DNA from: Candidatus Babeliales bacterium
GTDB taxonomy: Bacteria; Babelota; Babeliae; Babelales; JACPOV01
Direction of reading: 5' to 3'
Length of the DNA stretch: 64,000 bases
Assembly: GCA_020054235.1 (NCBI GenBank)
Contig: JAGVLQ010000002.1
Coordinates: 27,992 to 91,991, forward strand
In this document: positions 51,475 through 59,487 of the stretch, piece by piece
Numbering within the stretch: the first letter of the stretch is position 1
Layout of the letters: the number at the start of each line of letters is the position of its first letter
The notes under the pieces: model-generated
Database searches by the model: none
Seen by the model: the letters and a program-made list of their open reading frames with translations, nothing else
Told to the model about the DNA's origin: nothing
Position numbers and translations under genes: made by a program

Positions 51475-52887
51475 ATGAAAAATAAAATAATAACGGGGTC
51501 AAGTATTGTGCTGTTTTTTCTTGGATGGTTTCATCCATCAGCTGGGCAGGAGCTTATCTTTCAGTTGAAGAATGATGTTGAAGTCAAGCTTGATAAAAAA
51601 ACGGCAGAGGTTTCTGAAACTATTAAAAATCTATTGGCCGATTTTTCATTTGAATATGAAGGCCAGCCAATACCGCTTGAGAATATAACAAAAGATCAAT
51701 GGGACATTATTGTCGAGCTCATGAAGCTTATAGCTCAACAAAAAAACAATCAGCTAGAGAGGTTCATCAAAAACAAAAATCTTTCACTTGAACAACAGGT
51801 TGATCTGATCAACACTCTTAACTATTTAGATATTAAGAGCGCCTTAACTTCAGCAGCAAAAAATATAGCGGAATATATTCGTACCAACCCTGCAAAGGTA
51901 GAAAAAAATCAAATAGAAAAAATTCCTCAACCTATTCAGTGGTTGATAATGCAATATATTTATATTGATGTTAAAGGGCACCAAAAGCCTGTAACGACAG
52001 TAACATGGTCACCCGATGGTAAAAAACTAGCTTCAGGTTCTAATGACAAGACCCTAAAAATATGGGATGCAAAAACAGAAAAACTTATTAACACGCTTAC
52101 AGGGCATACAGAATCTGTAAACTCAGTAGCATGGTCAAGCGATAGTTCTCAGATAGCTTCAGGTTCTAATGATGAAACCATAAAAATATGGGATGCAAAC
52201 ACTGGAAACCTTATTAACACCCTTGCAGGACATACAGATTCTGTAAACTCAGTAGCATGTTCACTCGGTAGTTCTCAGATAGCTTCAGCTTCTGATGATG
52301 ACACCATAAAAATATGGGATGCAAACACTGGAAACCTTATTAACACCCTTGCAGGACATACAGATTCTGTAAACTCAGTAGCCTGGTCAAGCGATAGTTC
52401 TCAGATAGCTTCAGCTTCTACTGATGAAACCATAAAAATATGGGATGTAAACACAGGAAACCTTATTAACACGCTTGCAGGACATACAAACTGGGCAAAA
52501 TCAATAGCATGGTCACCTGATGGCTCTCAGATAGCTTCTGGTTCTGATGATAAAACCATAAAAATATGGGATGCAAAAACAGGAAAGCTTATTAACACCC
52601 TTATAGGACATAATAAAGCAGTATTCTCGGTAGCATGGTCACCTGATGGCACAAAGATAGCTTCTGGTTCTCTCGATAAAACCATAAAAATATGGGATGC
52701 AAAAACAGGAAAGCTTATTAACACCCTTGTAGGACATACAGATTCTGTAACCTCACTAGCCTGGTCACCTGATAGCTCTACAATAACTTCAGGTTCTTAT
52801 GATATAACTATAAAAATATGGCCGTTAAAACCTACGCTTCTTGAAGCAATTGAGTTTTTAAAAAATATTAAAAATGAATCAATCTGA
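51475..52887 (+). CDS. Secreted Skp1-like domain fused to seven WD40 repeats
   Basis: 470 residues with AAAGGA before the ATG and a signal peptide (residues 1-25, ending AGQ). Residues 26-135 follow Skp1 closely: a beta strand with LKNDVEVKLDKKTAEVSETI, then PIPLENITKDQWDIIVELM, and the LINTLNYLDIKSAL helix, which matches the ANYLDIKGLL motif of eukaryotic Skp1. A short segment IEKIPQPIQWLIMQYI (147-162) resembles an F-box start. Seven WD40 repeats of 42 residues follow (GHTDSVNSVAWSSDSSQIAS type), enough for a complete propeller. In eukaryotes Skp1 links cullin to F-box/WD40 receptors. Here adaptor and receptor are in one exported chain. Interference with the host SCF ligase is inferred. Confidence 0.82.
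   Translation: MKNKIITGSSIVLFFLGWFHPSAGQELIFQLKNDVEVKLDKKTAEVSETIKNLLADFSFEYEGQPIPLENITKDQWDIIVELMKLIAQQKNNQLERFIKNKNLSLEQQVDLINTLNYLDIKSALTSAAKNIAEYIRTNPAKVEKNQIEKIPQPIQWLIMQYIYIDVKGHQKPVTTVTWSPDGKKLASGSNDKTLKIWDAKTEKLINTLTGHTESVNSVAWSSDSSQIASGSNDETIKIWDANTGNLINTLAGHTDSVNSVACSLGSSQIASASDDDTIKIWDANTGNLINTLAGHTDSVNSVAWSSDSSQIASASTDETIKIWDVNTGNLINTLAGHTNWAKSIAWSPDGSQIASGSDDKTIKIWDAKTGKLINTLIGHNKAVFSVAWSPDGTKIASGSLDKTIKIWDAKTGKLINTLVGHTDSVTSLAWSPDSSTITSGSYDITIKIWPLKPTLLEAIEFLKNIKNESI
51976..52821 (+). repeat. Seven 126-base tandem WD40-coding repeats
   Basis: Period of 126 bases (42 codons). The middle copies share identical stretches such as GGAAACCTTATTAACACCCT and GCAGGACATACAGATTCTGT, so copies have arisen or been homogenised recently. 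Confidence 0.85.
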
Positions 52888-52979
52888 AGATGAAGGCTTA
52901 TGCGTACCAATATTCAAAAAACCAAGCAATCTTAGATAAATATAAATTTTATGGTATCTCTTACAGAAAAGCAGGCCCG

Positions 52980-53012
52980 TTATAGAAACTATATTTGGTA
53001 TAATTTCTATAA
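52980..53012 (+). promoter_or_regulatory. Candidate operator/promoter of the HspR-like gene
   Basis: TTATAGAAA and TTTCTATAA form a perfect 9-bp inverted repeat with a 15-base centre. TATAGTATACC just downstream may be the -10 region. MerR-family regulators bind such sites at their own promoters. Confidence 0.5.
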
Positions 53013-53069
53013 TTTTTATGGTATAGTATACCTATTCAGGCGTTTTGCTATTTTACGTGGAGATTTCTT

Positions 53070-53522
53070 ATGAAAAGAAAAAGAGGGTATTATTCAATTT
53101 CTGCCGTTGCAAAAATGTTTTCAGTGCATCAACAGACTATTAGGCTTTATGAAAAAGAAGGTCTTATAACCCCCAAGCGCTCTGAAGGAAATACACGTTT
53201 ATTTGCAGAAGAAGATATTGACAAACTTGAGCACATTATCTATTTGACCCATCAACTTGGTATCAACTTGGCGGGTGTTGAGATGATTTTAAAATTGCAA
53301 AAGCAAATTACAAAACTCCAAAAAGAGATTAATCGTGCCTTCGAATCCACCCAAAAAGAACTGGAACAAGACAGTGAACTCCATAAAACACATGCAAAAA
53401 AATCGGCACAAACCTTGTTAACAATGAAACAAAAAGCCCAGCAAACAACACCAGCCCAACAGCATCAGGCAGAACAACTGCCAATAGAGGTTGAAGACTG
53501 GCAAGTTGAATATGAAGAATAA
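53070..53522 (+). CDS. HspR-like MerR-family regulator
   Basis: 150 residues with GTGGAGAT before the ATG. The N-terminal winged helix (YYSISAVAKMFSVHQQTIRLYEKEGLI, then EGNTRLFAEEDI and LGINLAGVEMIL) matches HspR, the MerR-type repressor of dnaK operons, better than metal-sensing MerR proteins, and no metal-binding cysteines are present. A coiled coil and a Gln-rich tail follow. dnaK lies 25 kb away, without an obvious copy of the candidate operator, so the regulon is open. Two unknown genes follow on the same strand. Confidence 0.82.
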   Translation: MKRKRGYYSISAVAKMFSVHQQTIRLYEKEGLITPKRSEGNTRLFAEEDIDKLEHIIYLTHQLGINLAGVEMILKLQKQITKLQKEINRAFESTQKELEQDSELHKTHAKKSAQTLLTMKQKAQQTTPAQQHQAEQLPIEVEDWQVEYEE

Positions 53523-53644
53523 CGTATTCACCACAGATCTTCTTACATTCCTTATAAAATATTTTAATCGTTCATCAAACTGTATATGGTATTTTTTGGA
53601 ATGGACAATATTCCTTAAAACCATTAATAATCAAGGAAATCATA

Positions 53645-54106
53645 ATGAATCAAAGATCATATAATAATGAAAATAATCAATGCGAACTATCCTATGAACT
53701 TCTTCATTTACTCAAATGGTTACTTGAACATGAGTCTTCAACATTGAAAAAAATAATTGCACGTGCAGTACGAAGTGGTTTGCGAGAACAACTGAGCACT
53801 AACAATCCCTTAAATGGCATGAATTCTGAATCCATTCAAAATAGCATCATAGATTTTCTTGATTTGCTCGATTTTTTACTCCATGAAGCAATCTCTGACA
53901 ATTCTTTACGGAAAGCTCTTGAGCAAAATTTAATGCCAGCCGTGCATAAAATTGATTCCAATGTCTGCGATCGAGCCACAGTACAAGGAAGCCTTGATAA
54001 AACAACAGACCATCTTGAACATTTTCCGAATGCAAACGCAAAAGAACTTCTGTATAAAGAATTATTAAAACGGTGGAAGCCAAGCAAGAAAAAAATTCAA
54101 AACTAG
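53645..54106 (+). CDS. Cytoplasmic helical protein of unknown function
   Basis: 153 residues with CAAGGAAATC before the ATG and no signal peptide. All helical, with LSYELLHLLKWLLEHES at the start and an acidic centre (IIDFLDLLDFLLHE), ending in a basic tail. I recognise no family. It lies 120 bases after the HspR-like gene and may be under its control. The next gene's start lies close to its end. Confidence 0.6.
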   Translation: MNQRSYNNENNQCELSYELLHLLKWLLEHESSTLKKIIARAVRSGLREQLSTNNPLNGMNSESIQNSIIDFLDLLDFLLHEAISDNSLRKALEQNLMPAVHKIDSNVCDRATVQGSLDKTTDHLEHFPNANAKELLYKELLKRWKPSKKKIQN

Positions 54107-54117
54107 GAACAGTATTA

Positions 54118-54636
54118 ATGAGATGCCGAACCTATCTTCCCTTGTTCTTGGTATCTTTATATTCTTCAGGAATGATCTACAAAAAAAATTCATCAACAGC
54201 CTTCAAGGTAGTTTCATTTATTCCTGAAGAACAAATTATAGCAAAATCACTGCTTCATGGCCTTGAAAATATTGATTTTGTTTTATTTAAAAATAATACA
54301 AATTCTGATACCCGCGTCGCTCGAAAACTAAAAATTGGCACTGCTATTGATCACTACAATCAAATTTTTAATACGACCTATAAAAGCACCCTCTTGATGA
54401 AGAGCAGATATATAAATCTTTTACTCGAATTATCTAAAAATAAAGAACAAAAATTAAAAGAATTACAAATTTCTTATGCTAATGACTGGTTTAAAAGTTA
54501 TGAAAAATTTTCTTTATTGCTCCAAAAAAATCACCATAAAAATCCTGAACGAGCAAATCAATTAATCCATTTTATTACTTTAATAAATAATTGCGAAATA
54601 CCAACCGAAGAATTGCAAAATGAAAGCAAACATTAA
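54118..54636 (+). CDS. Exported or membrane-anchored protein of unknown function
   Basis: 172 residues from the ATG at 54118, with AGGAA upstream; a GTG at 54073 would overlap the preceding gene. The N-terminus (MRCRTYLPLFLVSLYSSGMI) is a short hydrophobic signal or anchor. The rest is helical and basic, including QKLKELQISYANDWFKSYE. It probably forms a unit with the preceding gene. No family recognised. Confidence 0.6.
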   Translation: MRCRTYLPLFLVSLYSSGMIYKKNSSTAFKVVSFIPEEQIIAKSLLHGLENIDFVLFKNNTNSDTRVARKLKIGTAIDHYNQIFNTTYKSTLLMKSRYINLLLELSKNKEQKLKELQISYANDWFKSYEKFSLLLQKNHHKNPERANQLIHFITLINNCEIPTEELQNESKH

Positions 54637-54684
54637 ATATAATCTGCTCGTTCCCCCTCGATATACCGAGCAGATTATATTTAA
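54633..54684. terminator. Perfect 18-bp stem hairpin, possible bidirectional terminator
   Basis: TTAAATATAATCTGCTCG and its exact complement enclose a 16-base loop. It overlaps the stop of the upstream gene and lies between convergent genes. It lacks a clean T-run, so the mechanism is uncertain. Confidence 0.55.
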
Positions 54685-54722
54685 AAAAATTTTAAAAACT
54701 TATTTCTTATATCAATTTCATG

Positions 54723-55334
54723 TTAAATAAAAAAACCAATAGCTTCCAGCGCTTCGCGCAACTCAAACATCGGCAAGCCAATAATTGTCGAATACGAACC
54801 ATCAATTCGTTTTAAAAATTGAGCCCCAAAACCCTCAATCGTAAGGCCTCCGCTCATTTCTTTATAGTGCGGTACTGCAGCAAAATATTTTTTAATCCAT
54901 GCATCGGGCATATCAAATTCATAGGAAGCTTGCACATAATTCAAGATGCGTTGTTCAACTTCCCACTGACCATCAAGCCACCTTTTTTTCTCCAAACAAA
55001 ATGCCGTAGCAACTATACCCTGCCCTCGCAAAGCTTTTATTTTTGTAATCGCATCAAGTTTGTCTTTTGGTTTGCCATGAATAATTCCCTTAGAGTCCAT
55101 GCCCATTGTATCCGCCGTCAAAACAAAACATCGTTCATCGTTTTTGCCTTCAGGCACCATTACATGCTCCATTTTTTGCACAGCAATGAATTTTAAAAGC
55201 TTAGAAAAGGGTTGTTGCCAATTACAAACTGCTTCATCAGAGTGATGGCCAATAACAACAAAAGGAATCGATGCTTCTTTAAGAAGCTGTTGACGGGAAC
55301 TTGATTGAGAACCCAACAATAAAACGTTTTTCAT
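54723..55334 (-). CDS. maf: Maf-like nucleotide pyrophosphatase
   Basis: 203 residues from the ATG at 55334 (MKNVLLLGSQSSSRQQLLKE). The family signature near the start (GSxSxxR-xxLL), DTMGMDSKGIIHGKPKD and YKEMSGGLTIEGFGAQF are Maf blocks. Maf proteins hydrolyse modified or canonical nucleoside triphosphates to monophosphates and are linked with septum formation. The conserved aspartate motif reads LTADTM. A longer start at 55370 lacks support. Confidence 0.88.
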   Translation of the reverse strand: MKNVLLLGSQSSSRQQLLKEASIPFVVIGHHSDEAVCNWQQPFSKLLKFIAVQKMEHVMVPEGKNDERCFVLTADTMGMDSKGIIHGKPKDKLDAITKIKALRGQGIVATAFCLEKKRWLDGQWEVEQRILNYVQASYEFDMPDAWIKKYFAAVPHYKEMSGGLTIEGFGAQFLKRIDGSYSTIIGLPMFELREALEAIGFFI

Positions 55335-55403
55335 AGAAAAAATCTTTACCAATAAATTAACCCCTGTCACTTGGGACAGAGGTTAATAATGTCTATTTGA
55401 AAC

Positions 55404-55477
55404 TGGCTGGGGCGGAAGGATTCGAACCTCCGATCATAGGACCAAAACCTATTGCCTTACCACTTGGCCACGCCCCA
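55404..55477 (-). tRNA. tRNA-Gln (anticodon TTG)
   Basis: 74 bases with a full cloverleaf. The acceptor stem is TGGGGCG/CGCCCCA, followed by discriminator G and an encoded CCA. The D arm is GGCCAAGTGGTAAGGC; the anticodon loop TTTTGGT carries TTG within the stem ATAGG/CCTAT; the T arm is GGAGGTTCGAATCCTTC. G as discriminator and the weak first pair fit tRNA-Gln. Confidence 0.95.
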
Positions 55478-55484
55478 AAAATTT

Positions 55485-55769
55485 TTATTCTGCGTAAGTA
55501 CCTGGTTCTTCTAATTGTGCAACGCGCTCATATTCTGTGATAATATTTTGTTCAATCATAGAACGAGTTTCAGAGTTCAAGGGGTGCACAATATCCCTGA
55601 AAGTACCATCTTTCCGACGCCGAGAAGGCATTGAAACAAACAATCCTTTGTTTCCTTCAATTATCTTCAGATCCCTAACGATAAAATCATTATCAAAGAC
55701 AATTGTTGCATATGCTTTGAGACGCCCATTTTCCTTAGCAGGAAAAACTTTTATTTCTGTTATTTTCAT
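55485..55769 (-). CDS. spoVG: SpoVG-family regulatory protein
   Basis: 94 residues, the usual size. MKITEIKVFPAKENGRLKAYATIV and the GLFVSMPSRRRKDGTFRDIVHPLN block are diagnostic. SpoVG proteins bind nucleic acid and act as global regulators in many bacteria, including those that do not sporulate. The gene is immediately upstream of tRNA-Gln (seven-base gap) and may be co-transcribed with it. Confidence 0.96.
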   Translation of the reverse strand: MKITEIKVFPAKENGRLKAYATIVFDNDFIVRDLKIIEGNKGLFVSMPSRRRKDGTFRDIVHPLNSETRSMIEQNIITEYERVAQLEEPGTYAE

Positions 55770-55871
55770 CTTAGTAGTCCTTAGGGATACGACTATTCCC
55801 CGGTTGGAGAACGCTTCTATTCAACAACACTGAAATTAATGTAATGATAGAGAAAAAATTTGTCAAATATA

Positions 55872-56789
55872 TTAAAAAATTTTATTAACTGTTATTGCTC
55901 TTAATTTTGCTGAACGCGCTGCAGGGTTTTCTGCTAACTCTTTATCTGAAGCAACAACAGCCTTTTTTGTGAGAATTTCAACCTGAGCATCAGGTTTACT
56001 ACTTTCATCTTTAAAAAATTGCTTTACTAGCCTATCTTCTAACGAATGAAAGCTAATGCATACCATGCGACCTTCCGGTTTAAGTACTCGCAATGCTGCT
56101 GGCAAAAAAGCACTAATATTATCCAGCTCGCGATTTACATAAATACGCAACGCTTGAAAAACTTTTGTAGCAGGATGAATCTTCTTTTCGCGTTTTAGAC
56201 CAAGAACCCGTTCAATAAGTTTTGCTAATTGTGCGGTAGTATTTATAGCCTTCTTTTTCCTTTCTTCAACCAGAACACGCGCAATGGCACGAGCTTTTGG
56301 TTCTTCACCAAATTCTTGAAAAATTTTAATCAATTCAGTTTCCGTTGCTTTGTTGACAACCATAGCTGCTGTTGTTTTTTGATGTCCTGGTGACATACGC
56401 ATATCAAGAATAGTGTCAGAAGCAAATGAAAAGCCTGGACGTTCAAAAATTTGATATTGAGACGTACCAAAATCAGCCAAAATCCCATCAACCTTTTCAA
56501 TGCCCAATTTTTTTAATTTTTTATCAATAAGCGCAAAGTTTCCCCAAACTAACGTAAGTCGGTCAGAAAACTCTTCTTGCAGTGCAGCACCATTTGTTTC
56601 AAGTGCATTCAAATCCCAATCCATGGCAATTACACGAACTTTTGGTGCATGCTTTAAAATTGCACGTGTATGCCCACCGCCACCAAATGTTGCATCAACA
56701 TAAACACCACCGGGTTTTGGAGCCAAATATTCAAGAACTTCTTCAACCAAAACAGGAATATGATACGGCTTTTCTTTTTTTTGATCCAT
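55872..56789 (-). CDS. rsmH: 16S rRNA (cytosine-1402-N4)-methyltransferase RsmH
   Basis: 305 residues. HIPVLVEEVLEYLAP, VDATFGGGGHTRAIL (SAM motif), GILADFGTSQYQI and ICISFHSLEDRLVKQFF are the RsmH/MraW landmarks. It methylates C1402 in the ribosomal decoding centre. It follows murF after 10 bases. Both are members of the dcw cell-wall cluster, but the rest of that cluster is not here. Confidence 0.97.
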   Translation of the reverse strand: MDQKKEKPYHIPVLVEEVLEYLAPKPGGVYVDATFGGGGHTRAILKHAPKVRVIAMDWDLNALETNGAALQEEFSDRLTLVWGNFALIDKKLKKLGIEKVDGILADFGTSQYQIFERPGFSFASDTILDMRMSPGHQKTTAAMVVNKATETELIKIFQEFGEEPKARAIARVLVEERKKKAINTTAQLAKLIERVLGLKREKKIHPATKVFQALRIYVNRELDNISAFLPAALRVLKPEGRMVCISFHSLEDRLVKQFFKDESSKPDAQVEILTKKAVVASDKELAENPAARSAKLRAITVNKIF

Positions 56790-56799
56790 CTACTTACAA

Positions 56800-58185
56800 T
56801 CAGGTTAATTCGTTAACTAAGTTTTTAAGCTTCATACCCAAAGAACCTTTAACCAAAACTGCTGATTCATTAACCAGCTCTTTTTGCAAATATTCTTTTG
56901 CCTCTTGCCATGTTGGAACATGTTCAACCGTAACGCCAACAGGAATTGTTTTTTTGGTCCATTGCACTAATGAACCAACTAAAACAACCTTGCGCAATGA
57001 TGGAGCTTTACGTAAAAATCGACCAATTTGCCGGTGCCAGAAGGGACTATTTACCCCCAATTCTAACATGTCACCTATAACGGCAATTTTTTGTGCTTTG
57101 GTACTAATATGTTCAAAAGCAAGCAATGCAGCTTTCACACTTTCTGGATTTGCGTTATAACAATCGTCAATCAAAATACCTTTGCCATTTTTTAATGGTT
57201 TTTCAATAAAGCGCCCATTAATTGTTAGAGGCTTTTCAATCGCTGCTAAAATAGTTTTAATAGGAACATTGAGTAAATAGGCAACTGCAGTTGCTGCCAA
57301 CGTATTAAATACAACACCACTATGATTTTTTTTCAACGTAACATTATATTTTTGACCATAAAGCTTTAAAACAAATTGTGTAATAGTACCTTCTATATTA
57401 ATTTTGCGTGCTTGTACTTGATTGGTCGTTTTAGAACCAAACTTGATAACGGGATGCTTGTAAGCAACATTGGCAAGCAAAGGATTATCGCCATTAATAA
57501 TACCAATACTGTCTTCTTTGAAAAATTTAAAAATTTGACGTTTTTCTGCAGCAATATCAACAATTGAACCAAGACCTTCCATATGACAATGGCCAATTGC
57601 GGTAATCACAGCAGTAGTTGGCCTAACTAAATCAGCTAATTGCGCCATTTCTCCACGTTTATTAATACCCATTTCAAAAATTGCAACCTGATGATCTGAG
57701 GTCATCCTTAATATATTTAACGAAGCACCAAGCAACGTATTTTGATTCCCTTGTGATCGCACATGCGGCATTTTATATTCATCCAAAATGGTATGAAGAA
57801 TCTCCTTTGTTGATGTTTTACCAACTGAACCGGTAATACCAATGACAGGATATTCAAAATTTGCGCGCCATGCACGGGCCAAGCCAATAATTGACTGATA
57901 CGGATCATCAGCAACCATAACGCACTTATTTTTCAAAATAGATTGGTCAAGGTTTTTTAAAGTAGCTTTTTTTTCGGTTGCAATAAATAATCCTGACGCA
58001 CCCTTTTCCAACGCTTCTTTTAAAAATTCATGGCCATCAACTTGTGACCCTTGTAATGCTACGAAAATTTCATCTTCTTTGATGGTTCGCGAATCAATAG
58101 AAAATAAAAAATTTTTTGGAAAAGTCGAATATAAAAATGAAATCCCTGGAATCGTCTTTTGAATAAATTCTTGATTTAATCGCAT
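56800..58185 (-). CDS. murF: UDP-N-acetylmuramoyl-tripeptide--D-alanyl-D-alanine ligase
   Basis: 461 residues with the Mur ligase layout: an N-terminal substrate domain (IDSRTIKEDEIFVAL), the ATP loop GITGSVGKTSTKE, and the C-terminal LIDDCYNANPESVKAAL block. It adds D-Ala-D-Ala to the peptidoglycan precursor, so the organism appears to make peptidoglycan. rsmH follows closely on the same strand. Confidence 0.96.
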   Translation of the reverse strand: MRLNQEFIQKTIPGISFLYSTFPKNFLFSIDSRTIKEDEIFVALQGSQVDGHEFLKEALEKGASGLFIATEKKATLKNLDQSILKNKCVMVADDPYQSIIGLARAWRANFEYPVIGITGSVGKTSTKEILHTILDEYKMPHVRSQGNQNTLLGASLNILRMTSDHQVAIFEMGINKRGEMAQLADLVRPTTAVITAIGHCHMEGLGSIVDIAAEKRQIFKFFKEDSIGIINGDNPLLANVAYKHPVIKFGSKTTNQVQARKINIEGTITQFVLKLYGQKYNVTLKKNHSGVVFNTLAATAVAYLLNVPIKTILAAIEKPLTINGRFIEKPLKNGKGILIDDCYNANPESVKAALLAFEHISTKAQKIAVIGDMLELGVNSPFWHRQIGRFLRKAPSLRKVVLVGSLVQWTKKTIPVGVTVEHVPTWQEAKEYLQKELVNESAVLVKGSLGMKLKNLVNELT

Positions 58186-58545
58186 AAAGTAGCTCCGCCT
58201 TTTTCGTTAAAAAAAAATTCACTTAAAAATCTATTTTGTAAAGAAAAAATGTCTTTCTTTTGAGCATTTGTCAAGGAAAACTATATTTTTATACCATAAA
58301 AATTGAATTTTTAAAATTAAAACAAATAGAATTGACAGTATATACAAATTGTTTTCTGATTTTTTATTCTTTCTATCTAGTTGTCCTCAAAACTGGTTTA
58401 CTAAATAATCAAAAATATTGCCAAACAATCACAAGAACTCTTTAGAAATGAATGGAAAAATTATATTATTAATCAAAGCTCATAAAGTTCAATTTTTTTT
58501 ACCCAAATAATAACTCAAAAAAAAAAGGCATTAAAAAAACAATCT
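58186..58545. other. AT-rich spacer between divergent murF and ankyrin genes
   Basis: 360 bases. A 61-codon open frame at 58260-58445 has no Shine-Dalgarno and an average composition, and I do not regard it as a gene. No repeats or stable hairpins seen; the divergent promoters must lie here. Confidence 0.5.
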
Positions 58546-59487
58546 ATGAAAAAACTTGTTAAATACTATTTCTTACTTCTTCACTCGATAACCATTTTTG
58601 CTGGTGGTATTTTTTCAAAAACTATAACAATTAAAAACGCTATTGAAGAAAATAATATAGAAAAAATTAAACACTTTTTAAAAAAAGGATTATCCGAAAA
58701 CGATAAAACAGAGGCCTTGCATTTAGCAATACTTAAAAATAATATACCAATTATTCAAACACTTCTCGATGCAGGTATTTCACCTGATAACAACATTGTA
58801 GGCATAACGCCATTACATATTGCAACCCGGGAGGGACACCCCGAAATTGTAGAACTGCTTCTTTGTTATGGTGCCCATCCAAAAAGGGATAAACAAGAAT
58901 TTACGCCTTTCCATCATAGCATTATGACAGGACAGCTTCCCTGCACAGAGTTTTTTCTGACAACACCTATTCCTTCTTTTTTTTCACCTGTGAGCCCTTT
59001 CAAATCTGCTCAGAAAATTAACGAATCGAAAGATAGGATAATAACCTTCTTGCTCTGCTTAAAAAGGAAGTATCCTGATTTTCCAAAAGATTTAAAATTC
59101 CAAATTCTTTCCTTGATGCCTTCAGAAATTTTTTCACAAAAATTCCTCAAGGCGATGCTTGAAAAATATCCTTCGGATTTTGAGGTATATATGCGCTACT
59201 GCCCTCAAAAATGGCTCATTCCTGCTACAAAAGGATTGCAGCAAGAGAAAATATTTGAAAACATTTTAACGAATCATATCATGAGCTACGCACAAGGACT
59301 TTGCTCAAAAAAAATAAAAGTTAATTCTCTGTATGAAATTGAACCGTACCATTTCACAGGAAAGAGTAATGCTACAAATAAAGATCTTCTCGTACATGCG
59401 AAAATTATAGAGCTTCTTGATCCTAAGAATGATACCAAACGAAAAGAATTAATCGCAGCGCATATTCTAAAACTTAAGAATGAATAA
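58546..59487 (+). CDS. Secreted ankyrin-repeat protein with F-box-like tail
   Basis: 313 residues with a signal peptide over about residues 1-24. Four ankyrin units lie at about 27-140, the clearest being GITPLHIATREGHPEIVELLLCYGAHP. After a linker, residues 177-200 (YPDFPKDLKFQILSLMPSEIF) resemble the F-box-like PRANC tail of poxvirus and some Rickettsiales ankyrin proteins, which connect to host SCF ligases. The ankyrin call is firm, the F-box call weak. The start has only a poor Shine-Dalgarno sequence. The 3' end overlaps convergent ftsK by 14 bases. Confidence 0.8.
   Translation: MKKLVKYYFLLLHSITIFAGGIFSKTITIKNAIEENNIEKIKHFLKKGLSENDKTEALHLAILKNNIPIIQTLLDAGISPDNNIVGITPLHIATREGHPEIVELLLCYGAHPKRDKQEFTPFHHSIMTGQLPCTEFFLTTPIPSFFSPVSPFKSAQKINESKDRIITFLLCLKRKYPDFPKDLKFQILSLMPSEIFSQKFLKAMLEKYPSDFEVYMRYCPQKWLIPATKGLQQEKIFENILTNHIMSYAQGLCSKKIKVNSLYEIEPYHFTGKSNATNKDLLVHAKIIELLDPKNDTKRKELIAAHILKLKNE

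Noticed and set aside
51976..52821. Regular repeats that might be mistaken for a CRISPR-like array
   Set aside because: They are in-frame 42-codon WD40 repeats with coding-type variation.
58260..58445. 61-codon open frame between murF and the ankyrin gene
   Set aside because: No ribosome-binding site and no coding character; chance frame in AT-rich spacer.
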